This document shows, piece after piece, positions 1 to 10,393 of a stretch of DNA of 64,000 nt. Position numbers and translations under genes: made by a program. The notes under the pieces are model-generated. The model searched no databases. It was not told the origin of the DNA and was given only the letters and a program-made list of their open reading frames with translations. This DNA is from Echiichthys vipera. Taxonomy: Eukaryota; Chordata; Actinopteri; Perciformes; Trachinidae. Every line of letters begins with the position of its first letter. Positions within the stretch are counted from its first letter, which is position 1. Location: the NCBI GenBank assembly GCA_963691815.1, contig OY829650.1, forward strand, positions 31,155,695 to 31,219,694, in the 5' to 3' direction.

Positions 1-481
1 TATTATTGAGATCACTGACCCCTGAAAGAAGCCTGTAGGGAGGTTGTGTAAAGACATAGATATAGCAACATCAAGAGTTATCATATGATTGTAACCTGCT
101 TTCTTGCTATATTAATTATTATCTAAGTGTTAACATGTTTAATTGACCAGTTGAATGCATAAATGGAGTGTAACTAACTCACAGTTAACCACAGGCTGTG
201 TGCAAAAGGAAATGAGTAGACTGAGAGCTGAAAAACAGTTCCCACACTAGGAGGCATGGGAAAAGAGGAACTAAGCTTCCCCCGAGGCCGGCTGAGGCAA
301 GCAGCTCTTTACAAAAAGGGGAACTGGCAGTTAAGAGACACCTTGCAAACAGAGCAACTGAGGCAAGCAGTTCAAGACAGAGGCCAGGCCAGTACAATAC
401 ATGATGTATGGAGGTGAGAAGGAGGCGGGGTCATTTAGGTAGAAGGTGGAGAGGAATATATATTGAGGAACTGCAGATAGT
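1..481. other. no gene recognised
   Basis: AT-rich DNA upstream of the solo LTR. No coding exon, terminal repeat or tandem array was recognised. Confidence 0.5.
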
Positions 482-486
482 GGTTC

Positions 487-1255
487 TGTCACACCGCGGT
501 GAGGAATGTCCTGTCTTGGGTTTTTTGTCTTGTGAATTTCATGTTTTTATTTTGAAAAGTAACTCTCCTCTCGTTTCAGGTCACTTGCCCTTCCTCTTGT
601 GTCACCGGTCTGGTGTCTCCCCTAATCCCTGATTGTTTCCACCTGTGCTCCCTTCCCTGGTGTATATATTGTCTTTGTCTTCCCCTGTCACGTCGCCAGA
701 GTATTTCGTCGTGTCATGAAGCTCCAGCATTTCACAGCCTTGCCAAAGAGTTGTCTTGAATTGATAAGTATTGCCTTGCTTGTTTTTCTGTTTCCTTGTA
801 TTCCTCTGACGAAGAGTGATTTTGATTTTGGATAAAGTTTTTTTTGGTTAGTTGTGAACCCTTTTGTTTTCTAGAAAGCCATAGCCTTTTGTTTTGTTCC
901 TCCCTCCTTGTGGAGCGCTTTGATTTTGTAATTATTCTCAGCACAGTGTAGAGTAGATAATTTAATAGCCTTTTGTCCTTTTCCTCCTCGAGAGCGATTT
1001 TCTGTTTGTGTAACGTTTCTTAGTTTATTCATTATTAGACCAGTGTAGAGTTTTTGGTTTCACCTCCTTCGGGAGCGAATTTCAGTTTCTAGTCCTGTCT
1101 ATTGTTTTCCTGTCTATCCTGTCTGTTGACGAGGTAGAGTTTATAGCCGTTAGGTTGTCACTTCTTCTGACGGAGATACAAGTGTATTACAGAATAAAAG
1201 CCTGTCATACTCGTTCTGTGTCTGCATCTGAGTCCTCATTTCGCTGGGCCTGACA
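487..1255 (+). mobile_element. solo LTR of an LTR retrotransposon
   Basis: A 769-bp block starts TGTCAC and ends CTGACA, so it has the TG...CA ends of a long terminal repeat. It is flanked by a perfect 5-bp duplication, GGTTC at 482-486 and again at 1256-1260, as left by a retroviral-type integrase. Inside are a TATA-like stretch (663-670) and an AATAAA signal (1193-1199) about 55 bp before the 3' end, the order expected for U3, R and U5 on the + strand. The middle contains diverged tandem units, each with a CCTC...GAGCG-like core. No primer-binding site, gag or pol follows, so this is a solo LTR left by LTR-LTR recombination. A Ty3/Gypsy-type origin is likely from the 5-bp duplication but not proven. 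Confidence 0.85.
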
Positions 1256-1260
1256 GGTTC

Positions 1261-1800
1261 TTCCTCCGCCTTCTGATATCAATGGTTGAAGATTAAAATG
1301 AGTGAGAGGAAATGAGCAACCCAAAAAAAGGACAAGAGTTTTTGACCCAGAACAGAAGATTTATGCGTACAGATGAACCATTTCCCATCCAGTGGATCTT
1401 ATGCGAATTCAATTGTAATTAAGTATTTCTCACAGCTGAATTTACATTATAAATAGGAATACATTATTTTTCACGGCGGTTATCTAATTTACGTTGGAAT
1501 ACTTCCATTCTTAACTCTTGGGATTTTGAAGTCTACTTTGGAACTCCTTTCTGCTCAACCTTGGTACTTTGGAAATCAGTTCGACAGCAGCTTTGCAACT
1601 TTGTACGGAGTTGTGAGCTGCCCTCTTTGGCTTTGTAAACCCATAAAAGCTTAGATGTTTGGCCAGGCATCCGAAGCCCTCTCATCTCCTAAATTCAGAG
1701 AAGATCAAACCCATTTATGCCCAGCTCTTTATAGATTTATTAGTTAGACTGATTTGTCTATTTTGCCCTTGCTAAACTTAAATAAAGTACCAGACGGCAA
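1261..1800. other. no gene recognised
   Basis: Unremarkable AT-rich sequence between the solo LTR and the next repeat. Nothing recognisable was seen. Confidence 0.5.
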
Positions 1801-1816
1801 CAGTAGTTTGATCATA

Positions 1817-2275
1817 TTCACTGAAGCCGACACTCTGCCCCAATAGAACAAAATAAATCATCCGGTCTTAAAAGAAAAAAAAACGTGCCTCTACTGTATG
1901 TGCACTTAGAACCTGTTGTTTGTTTTGCAAAATTTGACAGTGCCCGTATCATCCTGTCCACTCACCGCAGTTCAAGGTTCGTGCACATGCCACAGATCCC
2001 CCCTTTCCCGCTCGTGCATGTTACAATATCACAGGCACAATGTCTCAAGCTAGGCATACGCTAAATGATGTTAGCAGTTGCTATCTATGAGTAAGTTAGC
2101 CAGCCTACCTCCATATAGTGTGTACTTCATGCTGTTTATTGATGAGAGAAGACATGAGCACGTTCACAGGAATCTGGTGCACATGCATTGAAGAGCACTC
2201 GATTGGAGAGAGTGGAGCGGCGCGGAGTAGCTCGGTGGTACAAGGGGAGGGGCGTGAGAGTTGTAAACATTGGAA
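1817..2275 (-). mobile_element. remnant copy of the TTAA-flanked MITE family
   Basis: This segment is a diverged reverse complement of the element at 32954-33417. Shared stretches include the motif around the ATCATCCTGTCCACTC segment near 1950 and the run through the CATGCTGTTTATTGATGA motif near 2130. Both outer ends of the full copy are missing or too diverged to see here, so no target duplication can be read. An open frame crosses it, but it follows the repeat and is not a gene. Confidence 0.6.
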
Positions 2276-2329
2276 ATTAGCCAAAGAAAATCTACTGACT
2301 CTTGGGATACGCGAGGATCACTAAACTCT

Positions 2330-4500
2330 AGACCTAGCTACCATAACAAGTGCACAGATCATTTAGGGGAGAGCTGTCGTTAAACGGTAGTGGCTGATTT
2401 GCAACTAATTCAAGGGTTATTCAGTTAGTTGACTTCAGAGCAAGCAGGGTAGACGTCTGGACGAAGGCAGTAAGCAGCTAGGCAAATCTCTTTGCCACCA
2501 GCTTAAGCCATCCCTAGTTTAAATATCTTTTAGGGTAATACTCTTAACCCTAGAGACTTAACACCTAAGGAATGGAGAGCTGGACCAGTACCTCCAGTAC
2601 AGGGGTAACCGGGATCTAACACTTACAAAAATAACATGAATGAGGAAAACTTTCTTAGAAAATGTCTGTGTCATTTCCTCTTGCCAAAAGAGGGCATGTA
2701 TGTGACGTTGGGGGGAGGGAGATACGTCCATCTGGGTGACGTAAACCTCTGAGGAGAAGTGAGGGCCAGTGGTTAGCTGTCACTCAAAAGGGCTGCGCCC
2801 CTAATTATTCAGAAACTTTAACCTCCAATAAAATAAAAACTAACCTTGTACACCCCCCCCCCCTCCCCCATTGTTGTCTTGGAGATAAACATTCAGACTA
2901 GAATATTTTTTGTACCAGGCCTTAAATAGGTTTAATTATGCTGTGAAAATTGCCTGTTCAACATGTTGGTCAATGTGAAATTGCTCAATTCTGCAAACGG
3001 CTCCTACTGGACATTCGGAAAACAGCAGTTTTTGGCACTTCCTTATTCAAGCAACCAGGAAGTCGCTGTGATAGGGGCTTGATTTGAAACACAAGTTTTA
3101 TTTGATTACAAGTTGTGTTGTTTGATGGAAATATTTGCTTTGTTGCATGTCTTAAATGTTAGAGCATTAAACAAACAAAATGTGTCATTTTGTCCAGAAA
3201 CTTTCAGTTCAGGTGCAGCTTCTAAGTGGACAATGTGTTAAAGCAAATCAGAATAACTGTAACATCAATGCCAAAGAAACCCCAAAAAATGTAACAACAA
3301 TAATATAACTCTACAGGTTCTCATCTTCTTGGTGGTTGGTTGTGATTCTTAGCTCATTACTGTCACCTGGCAGCTTATTTCCTTAATTAAAGTTTAACAA
3401 ACATCACAAACATTCCATGTCATAGATATTTATAGAGTATACCTATATAGCTGACTGTTTGTTGCCGCATGTGATTGCTTAAACGATGAAAGAATGTTTA
3501 GAAGTTCTGAAGAGACAAATTCACTAAGAATAAGTTTTGATCAGCAATCCATGTGCACATTTGAGCCTTAATATTTGCAATTTTCTTGAATGAATGATAC
3601 ATTCTCATCTGTTGTGAACAACAGATGTATTGTTCAGAGATTTGACCCATTGTTTAGAAAAAGAAATCAATCAGAATGAGCCAAAGTGAAGGAGAAAAAC
3701 TGAATTTGTAATTGAATAACCCTGATCTAGTTCATCTCTCATTTGACCAGCAGTAGTGAGAAACTAGCAAACATAACACAGATTGCTTTTACTGTCAGGA
3801 GCAGGTCATGGTGTTGATGGCACTCATTAGCACCGGACATCCGCTCTTTGGAGGACAATCAATGGAAACAAGCATCAATGAAGAGATATCAAGGAGTCAA
3901 ATCTATTCATTGTTTCTAGGAGCTGAAATCTGACCAGCAGGACCAGAGCTGGCCAGGTCTCAAGGGGCCTGATAACACCATCACACATTGAAAAAACACT
4001 TTGTTTTAACAACAAAGTGCAGAAAATCGCCTGAGTTCACACCTCTGTCATTAGCTGGCAGCAGGTTAAAGTCTTTCCAAATCTCCTGTCTCTCTTGGAC
4101 ATGCCCAGCACAATAACTGATGAGTAAAGTTATTACAAAGATAATATATTTGTTAATCATGTGGCTGATTGATATCAGGCTGACAGCAACAACATATTGT
4201 GTTATCAAGTGCTAACACACACTCAGCTACATACTGCCTACAGCCTGGCAGGGATACAAGAGAGGCAGACTTTATGTGCTTGATCTGACAAGATGAAGCA
4301 AGTCCATCTCCAGAAAAGTTAAGAATAGTTGAAAGAATTCACTGCATTGGGCTTGTATTAGACATGATTTGATATATTCTGGGCCCCTGTACCGGAATGA
4401 GCCTAAAGCTTATTTCTCCAACAAGACTTCTTGTTCAACGGCAAAAAAGCATGAAATCATTTCAATTGCATGTTGGTTGTTTTCTCAAAATTTCAGTTTC
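2330..4500. other. no gene recognised
   Basis: About 2.2 kb without a recognisable exon or transposon end. A poly-C run lies at 2853-2869. If the exon at 4531-4720 belongs to a host gene, this would be the intron on its downstream side, since that gene runs on the minus strand. Confidence 0.45.
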
Positions 4501-4530
4501 ACACAGTGTCTATTTAAACAGCACACTTAC

Positions 4531-4720
4531 CTTGGTATCTGAGCAGGACTGATCCAGCCTGAGAGCTCTGGCTGTGGAAGCGGATAGAGATCTGATTGCT
4601 GTGACTTCTTACAACCAATCCCCTCATCAGAATGGACTCATTGGCCAGCATGGTGTTCTCCCTGTGGCCCACATCTTCAAACACAACCTTGTTCCCCTCA
4701 GACAGCTTCACATTCATCAC
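4531..4720 (-). CDS. host gene exon, CUB-like domain C-terminal half
   Basis: On the minus strand a pyrimidine-rich tract ending in CAG (just above 4720) is followed by 63 open codons plus one base and then a consensus donor, CAAG|GTAAGT, at 4531/4530. The translation has alternating polar and hydrophobic residues, starts VMNVKLSEGNKVVFEDVG, contains LVVRSHSNQISIRF and ends LLRYQG with the last codon split (phase 1). That ending and the strand pattern resemble the second half of a CUB domain, an extracellular beta-sandwich used in adhesion and receptor proteins such as the CSMD and SEZ6 families; the exact family was not established. Codon use and both splice sites argue for a real exon. I found no second convincing exon of this gene, so the surrounding introns are long or run outside the window. 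The neighbouring open frame on the other strand is a shadow. Confidence 0.72.
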
Positions 4721-4911
4721 CTGACAGAAAAGAGAGTAAGGATCAGACCATGGATGTGTCAAATAGAGACAAAACAACACAAGATCCAGATGCTGGGCTC
4801 TAGAGTCTCTCAGGGGATGAGGCAGGAGACCAACATTGGCCCTTTAATCCAAAGAGGCCCAGTGATGCCAGCTGAGGAGAGATGTTGCCATATCTCATTT
4901 TGATATTATAA

Positions 4912-4922
4912 CCCCCCCCCCC

Positions 4923-4963
<41 letters not shown>
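4912..4963. repeat. poly-C plus (CA)n microsatellite
   Basis: A run of about 14 C is followed directly by about 19 CA dinucleotides. It lies about 190 bp from the exon at 4531-4720, on its upstream side in gene direction. Confidence 0.95.
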
Positions 4964-4965
<2 letters not shown>

Positions 4966-5985
4966 TTCTGCAACTCTTTCTTTTTGACCTTGTTATTTCT
5001 TGACACACAAAATGAAAAAAAAATGCTGTACGGTATCTTGAATACCGCCACCATCTCCTTTACGGACATTACTTGAATATTTATTATTTATTTTATTTTA
5101 TTATCTGTTTTTTTTTCATATAAATGATAACTGTTTATTCTCATAAATGACAACTGTTATTCACTTGATCAAAGTCTTAATTGAATTTTTTAAAATGTTA
5201 AACATATTTCAGAGAAGCTATGTCTGCCAAACAACCCTGACGATGTCATTAGAGAGAATTGAGGAGAATAAAGCAGCAGGAGGAGGTGGTGTTAATATGG
5301 GTTGTAGGACAAATTGCAAATTGACCGATATGTTGTCATCAAAGAAAGGGGACACTATTTGGGATGACACCCCTTATTCCAGTCTGATCAGAAATCCCTT
5401 TAATCATTTGAAAACTGATCCCTTTCTTTGGGAAAAAAGAAAGAGGGAGTTGTTCCCAGTTTAAGCGGGAAAATGAATGCATCTCATCATATCAGGCCAC
5501 ACTTTGGATACTGGAATAAAGGAGCAGATCCAAGCTGTCTCCTCACTTTTCTTTTAGTCTTTTGTCTTGTTCACTTTTATTTAGTCTTTTTGTCTTGTAG
5601 TCTTCTCCCTAGTCTTGTCTTGTTTTGTCTATTGTACAGTCTTCTAATTTGTAACATTTGTCTAGTTAACTTTTATCCTTATCTTTTAGCCTGACTTTGT
5701 TTCAAAGAAGTTCAGTGTTTTATTTGATAAATAATATTTTATCAATCAGTCAAATGTCATTTTAATTTAGTGCTCATGTTTTTGAGAACAAGCTTATTTT
5801 TATTTCAGCCAGAGCAATTAAGCTTTAGTCAACAGTGTGAAGTTACTCTTTTAAAGTTTATATCAAAATCCAGTTTTCACCAAGAGCTTGCAAGAAGAGA
5901 CCAACTGACTCTCCATCTAACTCAAGCTGATCCTGCCAAGGTATCCAGAAAGACTCTTTTTGGCTTAGTTGCTAAAGATTTAGGG

Positions 5986-6219
5986 TTAACACACAGAGTA
6001 ACCCTCGATTCTGAACATCCGTTGCCACAGTAAAGCGTCCCCGCTTGAGACACTGTCCAGTGCTGCCCCAGTGGGCCGCGGCCCTGCTGCCTGTTGGCCC
6101 TGACGATTGGTCTTGACCTGCCTCAGCCAGCCCTGGAAAAGCCCGGTGCTCTCCACGACTGGCTGGAAGCTGTCCTGGAGCTGAGACGCGTTTACTTCCT
6201 CTTTGACTTCCCTCTTCAC
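5986..6219 (-). other. GC-rich open segment, possible exon or retrocopy
   Basis: A locally GC-rich island of about 200 bp in AT-rich surroundings is open on the minus strand for 77 codons (starts MKREVKEEVNASQLQDSF, ends RIEGYSVC). A second minus frame is open across the same stretch. An acceptor-like CCACCAG lies just upstream on the minus strand, but no good donor follows, and the protein resembles nothing I can name. It could be an old exon, a retrocopy fragment or chance. No function is assigned. Confidence 0.2.
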
Positions 6220-6796
6220 GGCTAAGTGTTTGGTTCTTTAATGAGCAGATCTGGTGGCCACAATTGATATTAAACTTTACTTTCAATAAAGGTATGATTA
6301 GGAAATATTCTATTTTCCATATTATAGCTTTTACCATGCCCATCCATTTTCTGTGTTATTTTCATGTGTATCATTTCATGTTATAACCGTTTATGTATAC
6401 GTACAATATATGTATTTAAATATTCATAGAATATTATTTTTTTTTGTAGTTAAATCCCAAAACCCAAGTTGTTGTCTGTGAGCTTTCATTAGCTTTTGCA
6501 AAGAATCTTGAGGTCACTGTTTTCACATTGAGATTGATTAAATAATTGATATAAGTATTCTTCTACATCAACAGGTATTGAACCCTCGCCAAAGTGTAAT
6601 AAAAATCCTTTAGATATTGGCGTGGTGCCCTTTTTAACGAGGAAAAATTAATAAGCTTGATTAATAATTAACAGGACATTTTTTTTGTAAAAGATTATCA
6701 GTATTTTTCTTCTTTGCATTGCAAATCAAGGTCAATTAAGTTACTGTATATGAGCACTTGCCTGTCTCGGGTAAAAAAATTGTCAATTTTTTAAAA

Positions 6797-7470
6797 TTCA
6801 ATTCAAGATTCAAGATTCAAGAAGCTTTATTTATCCCGAGGGAAATTATTGTGCAACAGTTTCGATACAAAGGCGGAAAAGGATCAGAGTAACAATAAGC
6901 ATAAACATAAATCAAATCAAAATAAAGCTAACGTCAGATAAATCAAAATAAAGCTAACGTCAGATAAATCAAGCAATGAACCAAGTGTGACAGAGTGCAA
7001 CAGTGCAACAGACGTCGTGGTTAAGCGTAGGTATATACAATATACAACAATACGCAGCGTGCAGTTTAGCAGCAGATTGAAATAAAATAAGTACAAACTA
7101 AATAAGTGAGAAGGAGCGATAAGTTATAAGTGTTAAAAATGTTAAAAATGTAGCAGCATGTCCTACAGAACTAAGTGACAGTATGGCACAGTGGAGTGTA
7201 GCAGCATTTCGTACTTAAGTCAGTTACAGTAAACCACAGTGAAATGTAGCAGCATGTCCTAAAGCACAGTAAGTGTAGCAGCAGATAGTTACAGTAAACC
7301 ATTAATAAATAAATAAAGTGATGTAGTGGTGATATAAAGTGACAGTGTCGTATAGCAGCATTACTTACTGAAGTAAGTGACAGTACAACTGAATAAAGTA
7401 CAACTGAATAAAGTGATGCAGTGATGGTATATAGTGACAAAGTGACATTTTCAGGATACAGTGTCTCCAC
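6797..7470 (-). mobile_element. LINE 3' end (family with GAATCTT-type tail)
   Basis: Read on the minus strand, this is a non-coding 3' region ending in a short tandem tail of GAATCTT-like units at the left edge (about 6797-6830). The same 3' end recurs at 22812-22957 and 32578-32945 with different lengths. A shared 3' end with variable 5' truncation is the signature of target-primed non-LTR retrotransposition. A 27-bp segment around 6937 is locally duplicated. No reverse transcriptase frame remains, so the clade (L2/CR1/Rex-like is likely) is inference. Confidence 0.7.
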
Positions 7471-7539
7471 TGTTCCTTACCTGACTGGGGGGAGATGAAT
7501 TATAAAGTAAAATATGAGAACAACACACAAACTAAAAAG

Positions 7540-7830
7540 ACATTTATTTAGAGACATCTCTGTCTTGAGGTACTGATACTGTCTTGACAGTCATACAAGA
7601 AAAAACATATTCAAAACAAACATATACACATAACAATCAGTTCGGAACAGTTTCTGGAACCGATAACAAGCCCACTTGTAACACAAGTAACGGTCAAAAT
7701 ATTGCCAAATAAGAAGTAAATACATAATAAAATTGGCATAGAAATTGTAAATAAATAATAACATGTGAAATAAACTTTATAATTGAGCAACAAAAATAAA
7801 TACAACCAAAATACTTAAATACAAATAATT
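7540..7830 (-). mobile_element. inverted copy of a piggyBac 3' non-coding region
   Basis: This stretch is the reverse complement, with divergence, of the non-coding DNA downstream of the piggyBac-like fragment (about 8580-8765). The clearest match is the CAAGTGGGCTTGTTATCGGT motif (complement near 7660-7680) with flanking sequence on both sides. An AATAAA-like signal is present in this copy on the minus strand near 7550. Two 3' ends therefore face away from each other. Confidence 0.7.
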
Positions 7831-7951
7831 CTAAAGAACAAATAAAATATCAGCAGGATCATGTATAAAAACTATAAGAACAGTTTTTCTCCTGAGGAAC
7901 AAATGCTGATGTCAACAGACATGGGGTAGAGCCTTGTCCCTCAGTCTACAG

Positions 7952-8164
7952 CAGGGTTGCCCTACTCCTCTCCTGGAGGGCCACTGTCCTGCATGTTTTA
8001 GGTTTCTGCCTACTCTTACACACCTGATTCTAAAGATTTTCAAACCTGTGACGAGTTTCAGCTGCTTGATAACAAGCAGAGCATTAGACTCTGGAGTGTT
8101 AGAGCAGGGAGAAACCTAAAACATGCAGGACAGTGGCCCTCAAGAAGCCGAATTGGGTATACAG
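7952..8164. mobile_element. hAT-like MITE nested in piggyBac relic
   Basis: A 213-bp palindromic element. The left arm starts CAGGGTTGCCC and continues with TGGAGGGCCACTGTCCTGCA (7973-7992); the right arm contains the complement (about 8122-8141). Arms of this kind are common in fish genomes as non-autonomous hAT-type MITEs. The flanks GTCTACAG and GTACTGCAG are consistent with an 8-bp duplication that has since changed by one indel. It interrupts the piggyBac relic, whose readable coding sequence resumes immediately after it. Confidence 0.65.
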
Positions 8165-8165
8165 G

Positions 8166-8430
8166 TACTGCAGTGACACCAAGATAAAGGAACAAGTGAG
8201 CTGTCCATCTCACCAAGAGCTATAATATAAACATGGGAGGGATTGACAAGAGTGACATGTTGGTCCCCCTCTTGGGCACTCCCTTGAGAGCCAAGAGATG
8301 GTACATGCGGCTCTTTGCATACGCCATTGATGTCAGCTTCACTAATGCCTGGATAGTGTATAGGTGCGAAAGCACGGCTCTTGGTGTGAATGATGGCCTG
8401 TCACTGAAGAGTAACATGAAGCAGTTGCCT
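8166..8430 (+). pseudogene. piggyBac-like transposase, C-terminal fragment
   Basis: From about 8212 the frame reads TKSYNINMGGIDKSDMLV, then a TPLRAKRWYMRLFAYAID segment and NAWIVYR. This is the signature of piggyBac-family transposases, where the conserved MGG(I/V)D motif near the end of the catalytic core carries the last catalytic aspartate and is followed by a KRWY motif. Just upstream (8170-8211) a matching frame continues as CSDTKIKEQVSCPS but needs a one-base frameshift to join. The N-terminal two thirds and the first catalytic aspartates are missing, and a MITE sits at the break point (7952-8164). The frame opens into about 30 further codons of unclear origin. It is a non-functional relic. 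Confidence 0.8.
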
Positions 8431-8579
8431 AAGTTGCCTATGTTCTTATGGTTTTTATACATGCACTTTTTAAAACACAAAACAAAATGTGTTTTATTTT
8501 TAACCAAGATCCTCGTGGCTGCTGATATAATATTTGTTCCTTAGAATTATTTGAATTTATGATTTATTTATTTTTTCTT

Positions 8580-8765
8580 TGATCAATTATAAAGTTTGTT
8601 TCACATTTATATTATTCTTATTGTTATCATTTATTTACAATTTCTATGTAAATTTTATAATTATCATTACTTCTTATTTGGCAATATTTTCACTGTTACT
8701 GTTGTAACAAGTGGGCTTGTTATCGGTTCCAGACACTGTGTCAGTACCTCAAGGCAGAGATGTAT
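8580..8765 (+). repeat. piggyBac relic 3' region, arm of large inverted repeat
   Basis: Non-coding DNA downstream of the transposase fragment. It pairs in inverted orientation with 7540-7830 over about 180 bp. Ends such as CAGTACCTCAAG...GAGATGT occur in both arms. Confidence 0.7.
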
Positions 8766-8779
8766 CTACTGAAAAAAGA

Positions 8780-10240
8780 GTATTGACATAGAAAATATAA
8801 AAACACAATAAAAACAGAAAATACAATTATAATTACTGTATGTACCACTTATATTTGCTCATAATTGTGTTTTATCCCAAACCAATATTGAATAATTAAA
8901 ATCAATTCACAAAGTACTAGGTCTTAGACTAACAATAAGCACCTGTGTATCCAATTTAACTACAATAAAAAACATAAATTCATAAGGCACGTGTCTAAAA
9001 ATAGACACTTGTGCCACTCATGCTAGTCTTAGGTGAACGGGGTGCATTTAGTTTTCAGTCAAACATTAAGCTAATTTTTTGAAATGCTATGTAAATAACA
9101 ACAATCTTAATCTTTAACAAAACTATTCAACCAAATAATATGTGAGTTACACCAACTTACCATGTTTAGTTATGCTGTTATTACTATATCTGTGGGAGGA
9201 GCCAGGTTCAAAAAAGCAATATTTATGATTCCTACAAGATGGCTGTGTTTGGAGTGCTCCAGGCCACTGCTGATTGGTCAGATGCTAATGATGTCAATAT
9301 CTGTCAGTTAGCTTGATCTCCCCAGATGGGCTGAGAGAAACACGACTCCACAATTCCAAATGGAAGCAGGGGGAGGGTATTTGAATGTGTGTGGAAGTGA
9401 CTGAATATGGTTACTTATCCCATAAAGGGATTTTACAACAGAAGAGGAGCAGAAAACAGAGGAGTGGTCGCTCAGCTGTGTTAGTTAAGTTACTGCTAAC
9501 TTTCCCTTTAACTGCCGACACAGGCTGTGCATTGGATGCTTACTTGCGTTGTCGGCCGGAGTGGGCCGCTGCTTTTGGGTGCAAAGCTCTCTGTACAAAC
9601 TCCCTAATTGTTTCTCATATGTACACACACACACACACACACCTCAAGGAAGGCAGAGGTACTGCCACCAGCCAGGTCACGGTGAACTCTAACCCGTGTG
9701 CAAAAAGTTAGTGCTGTGTGCTGTGCGACGCTGTAGAACTTAGCGACAAGATGTCATTTCTCGCCCTGAAAATGGAGGATTTGATTTATAAACTAAGACA
9801 TTTTTCAAAGCTGGACTTTCAGTCAAAGCAAGAAGTCATTTACAAGTAAAGGTAAGATATACTGCAATATACAGTTGCACTGGTGTTTTAAAATGGTTTT
9901 TCAGCATCCTATTCGCTCCTATTCTCTCGTCCTATCCTATTGGCATCCTACTGTATGTTTGTAAATCTGACTTGTGAGTCATTGCCTCCCCAACCCCAAC
10001 CCTCACTGCAGGTCACTGTGTGGAACTAGTTAAAATGCAATATGTAATGGAGATACAATGTTAGCACTTTTGTACAAATAATACAGTTGTAGTAGGAGTT
10101 AAATGTTAAAAATGACTGGTTAATAGTGCAATGTCAGCACTTTTTTCCCTAAAATTTCAATTGCACTTGTTTTAATAAATAAATAAATACATATTTTAAA
10201 AGCATACATGATCTGGGTGAATATATTATTACTCTGTGGT
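8780..10240. other. no gene recognised; short (CA)n at 9623-9642
   Basis: Apart from a ten-unit CA repeat, no coding or transposon structure was recognised. A short imperfect hairpin around 8986-9015 (GGCACGTGTCT with AGACACTTGTGCC) was noted. Confidence 0.45.
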
Positions 10241-10246
10241 TAAATT

Positions 10247-10393
10247 GACTCGAAAGGACTAGAAACGCAAACTTTAGGACTTAGGACCTGACTTGAGACT
10301 TGTCAGTCTTGACTTTGGACTTGAGTCGGGACTTGAGGGCAAATACTTGAGACTTATGACTTGCAAGATAATGACTTGGTCCCACCTCTGCCA
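10247..10393. repeat. ACTTG-rich repeat, probable MITE end
   Basis: A run of degenerate ACTTGAGACTTG-like units ends in TGGTCCCACCTCTG. Such a block is a recognisable dispersed repeat in fish, with a hAT-like terminus of the type CAGAGGTGGGACC on the minus strand. The other terminus was not located. Confidence 0.5.
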
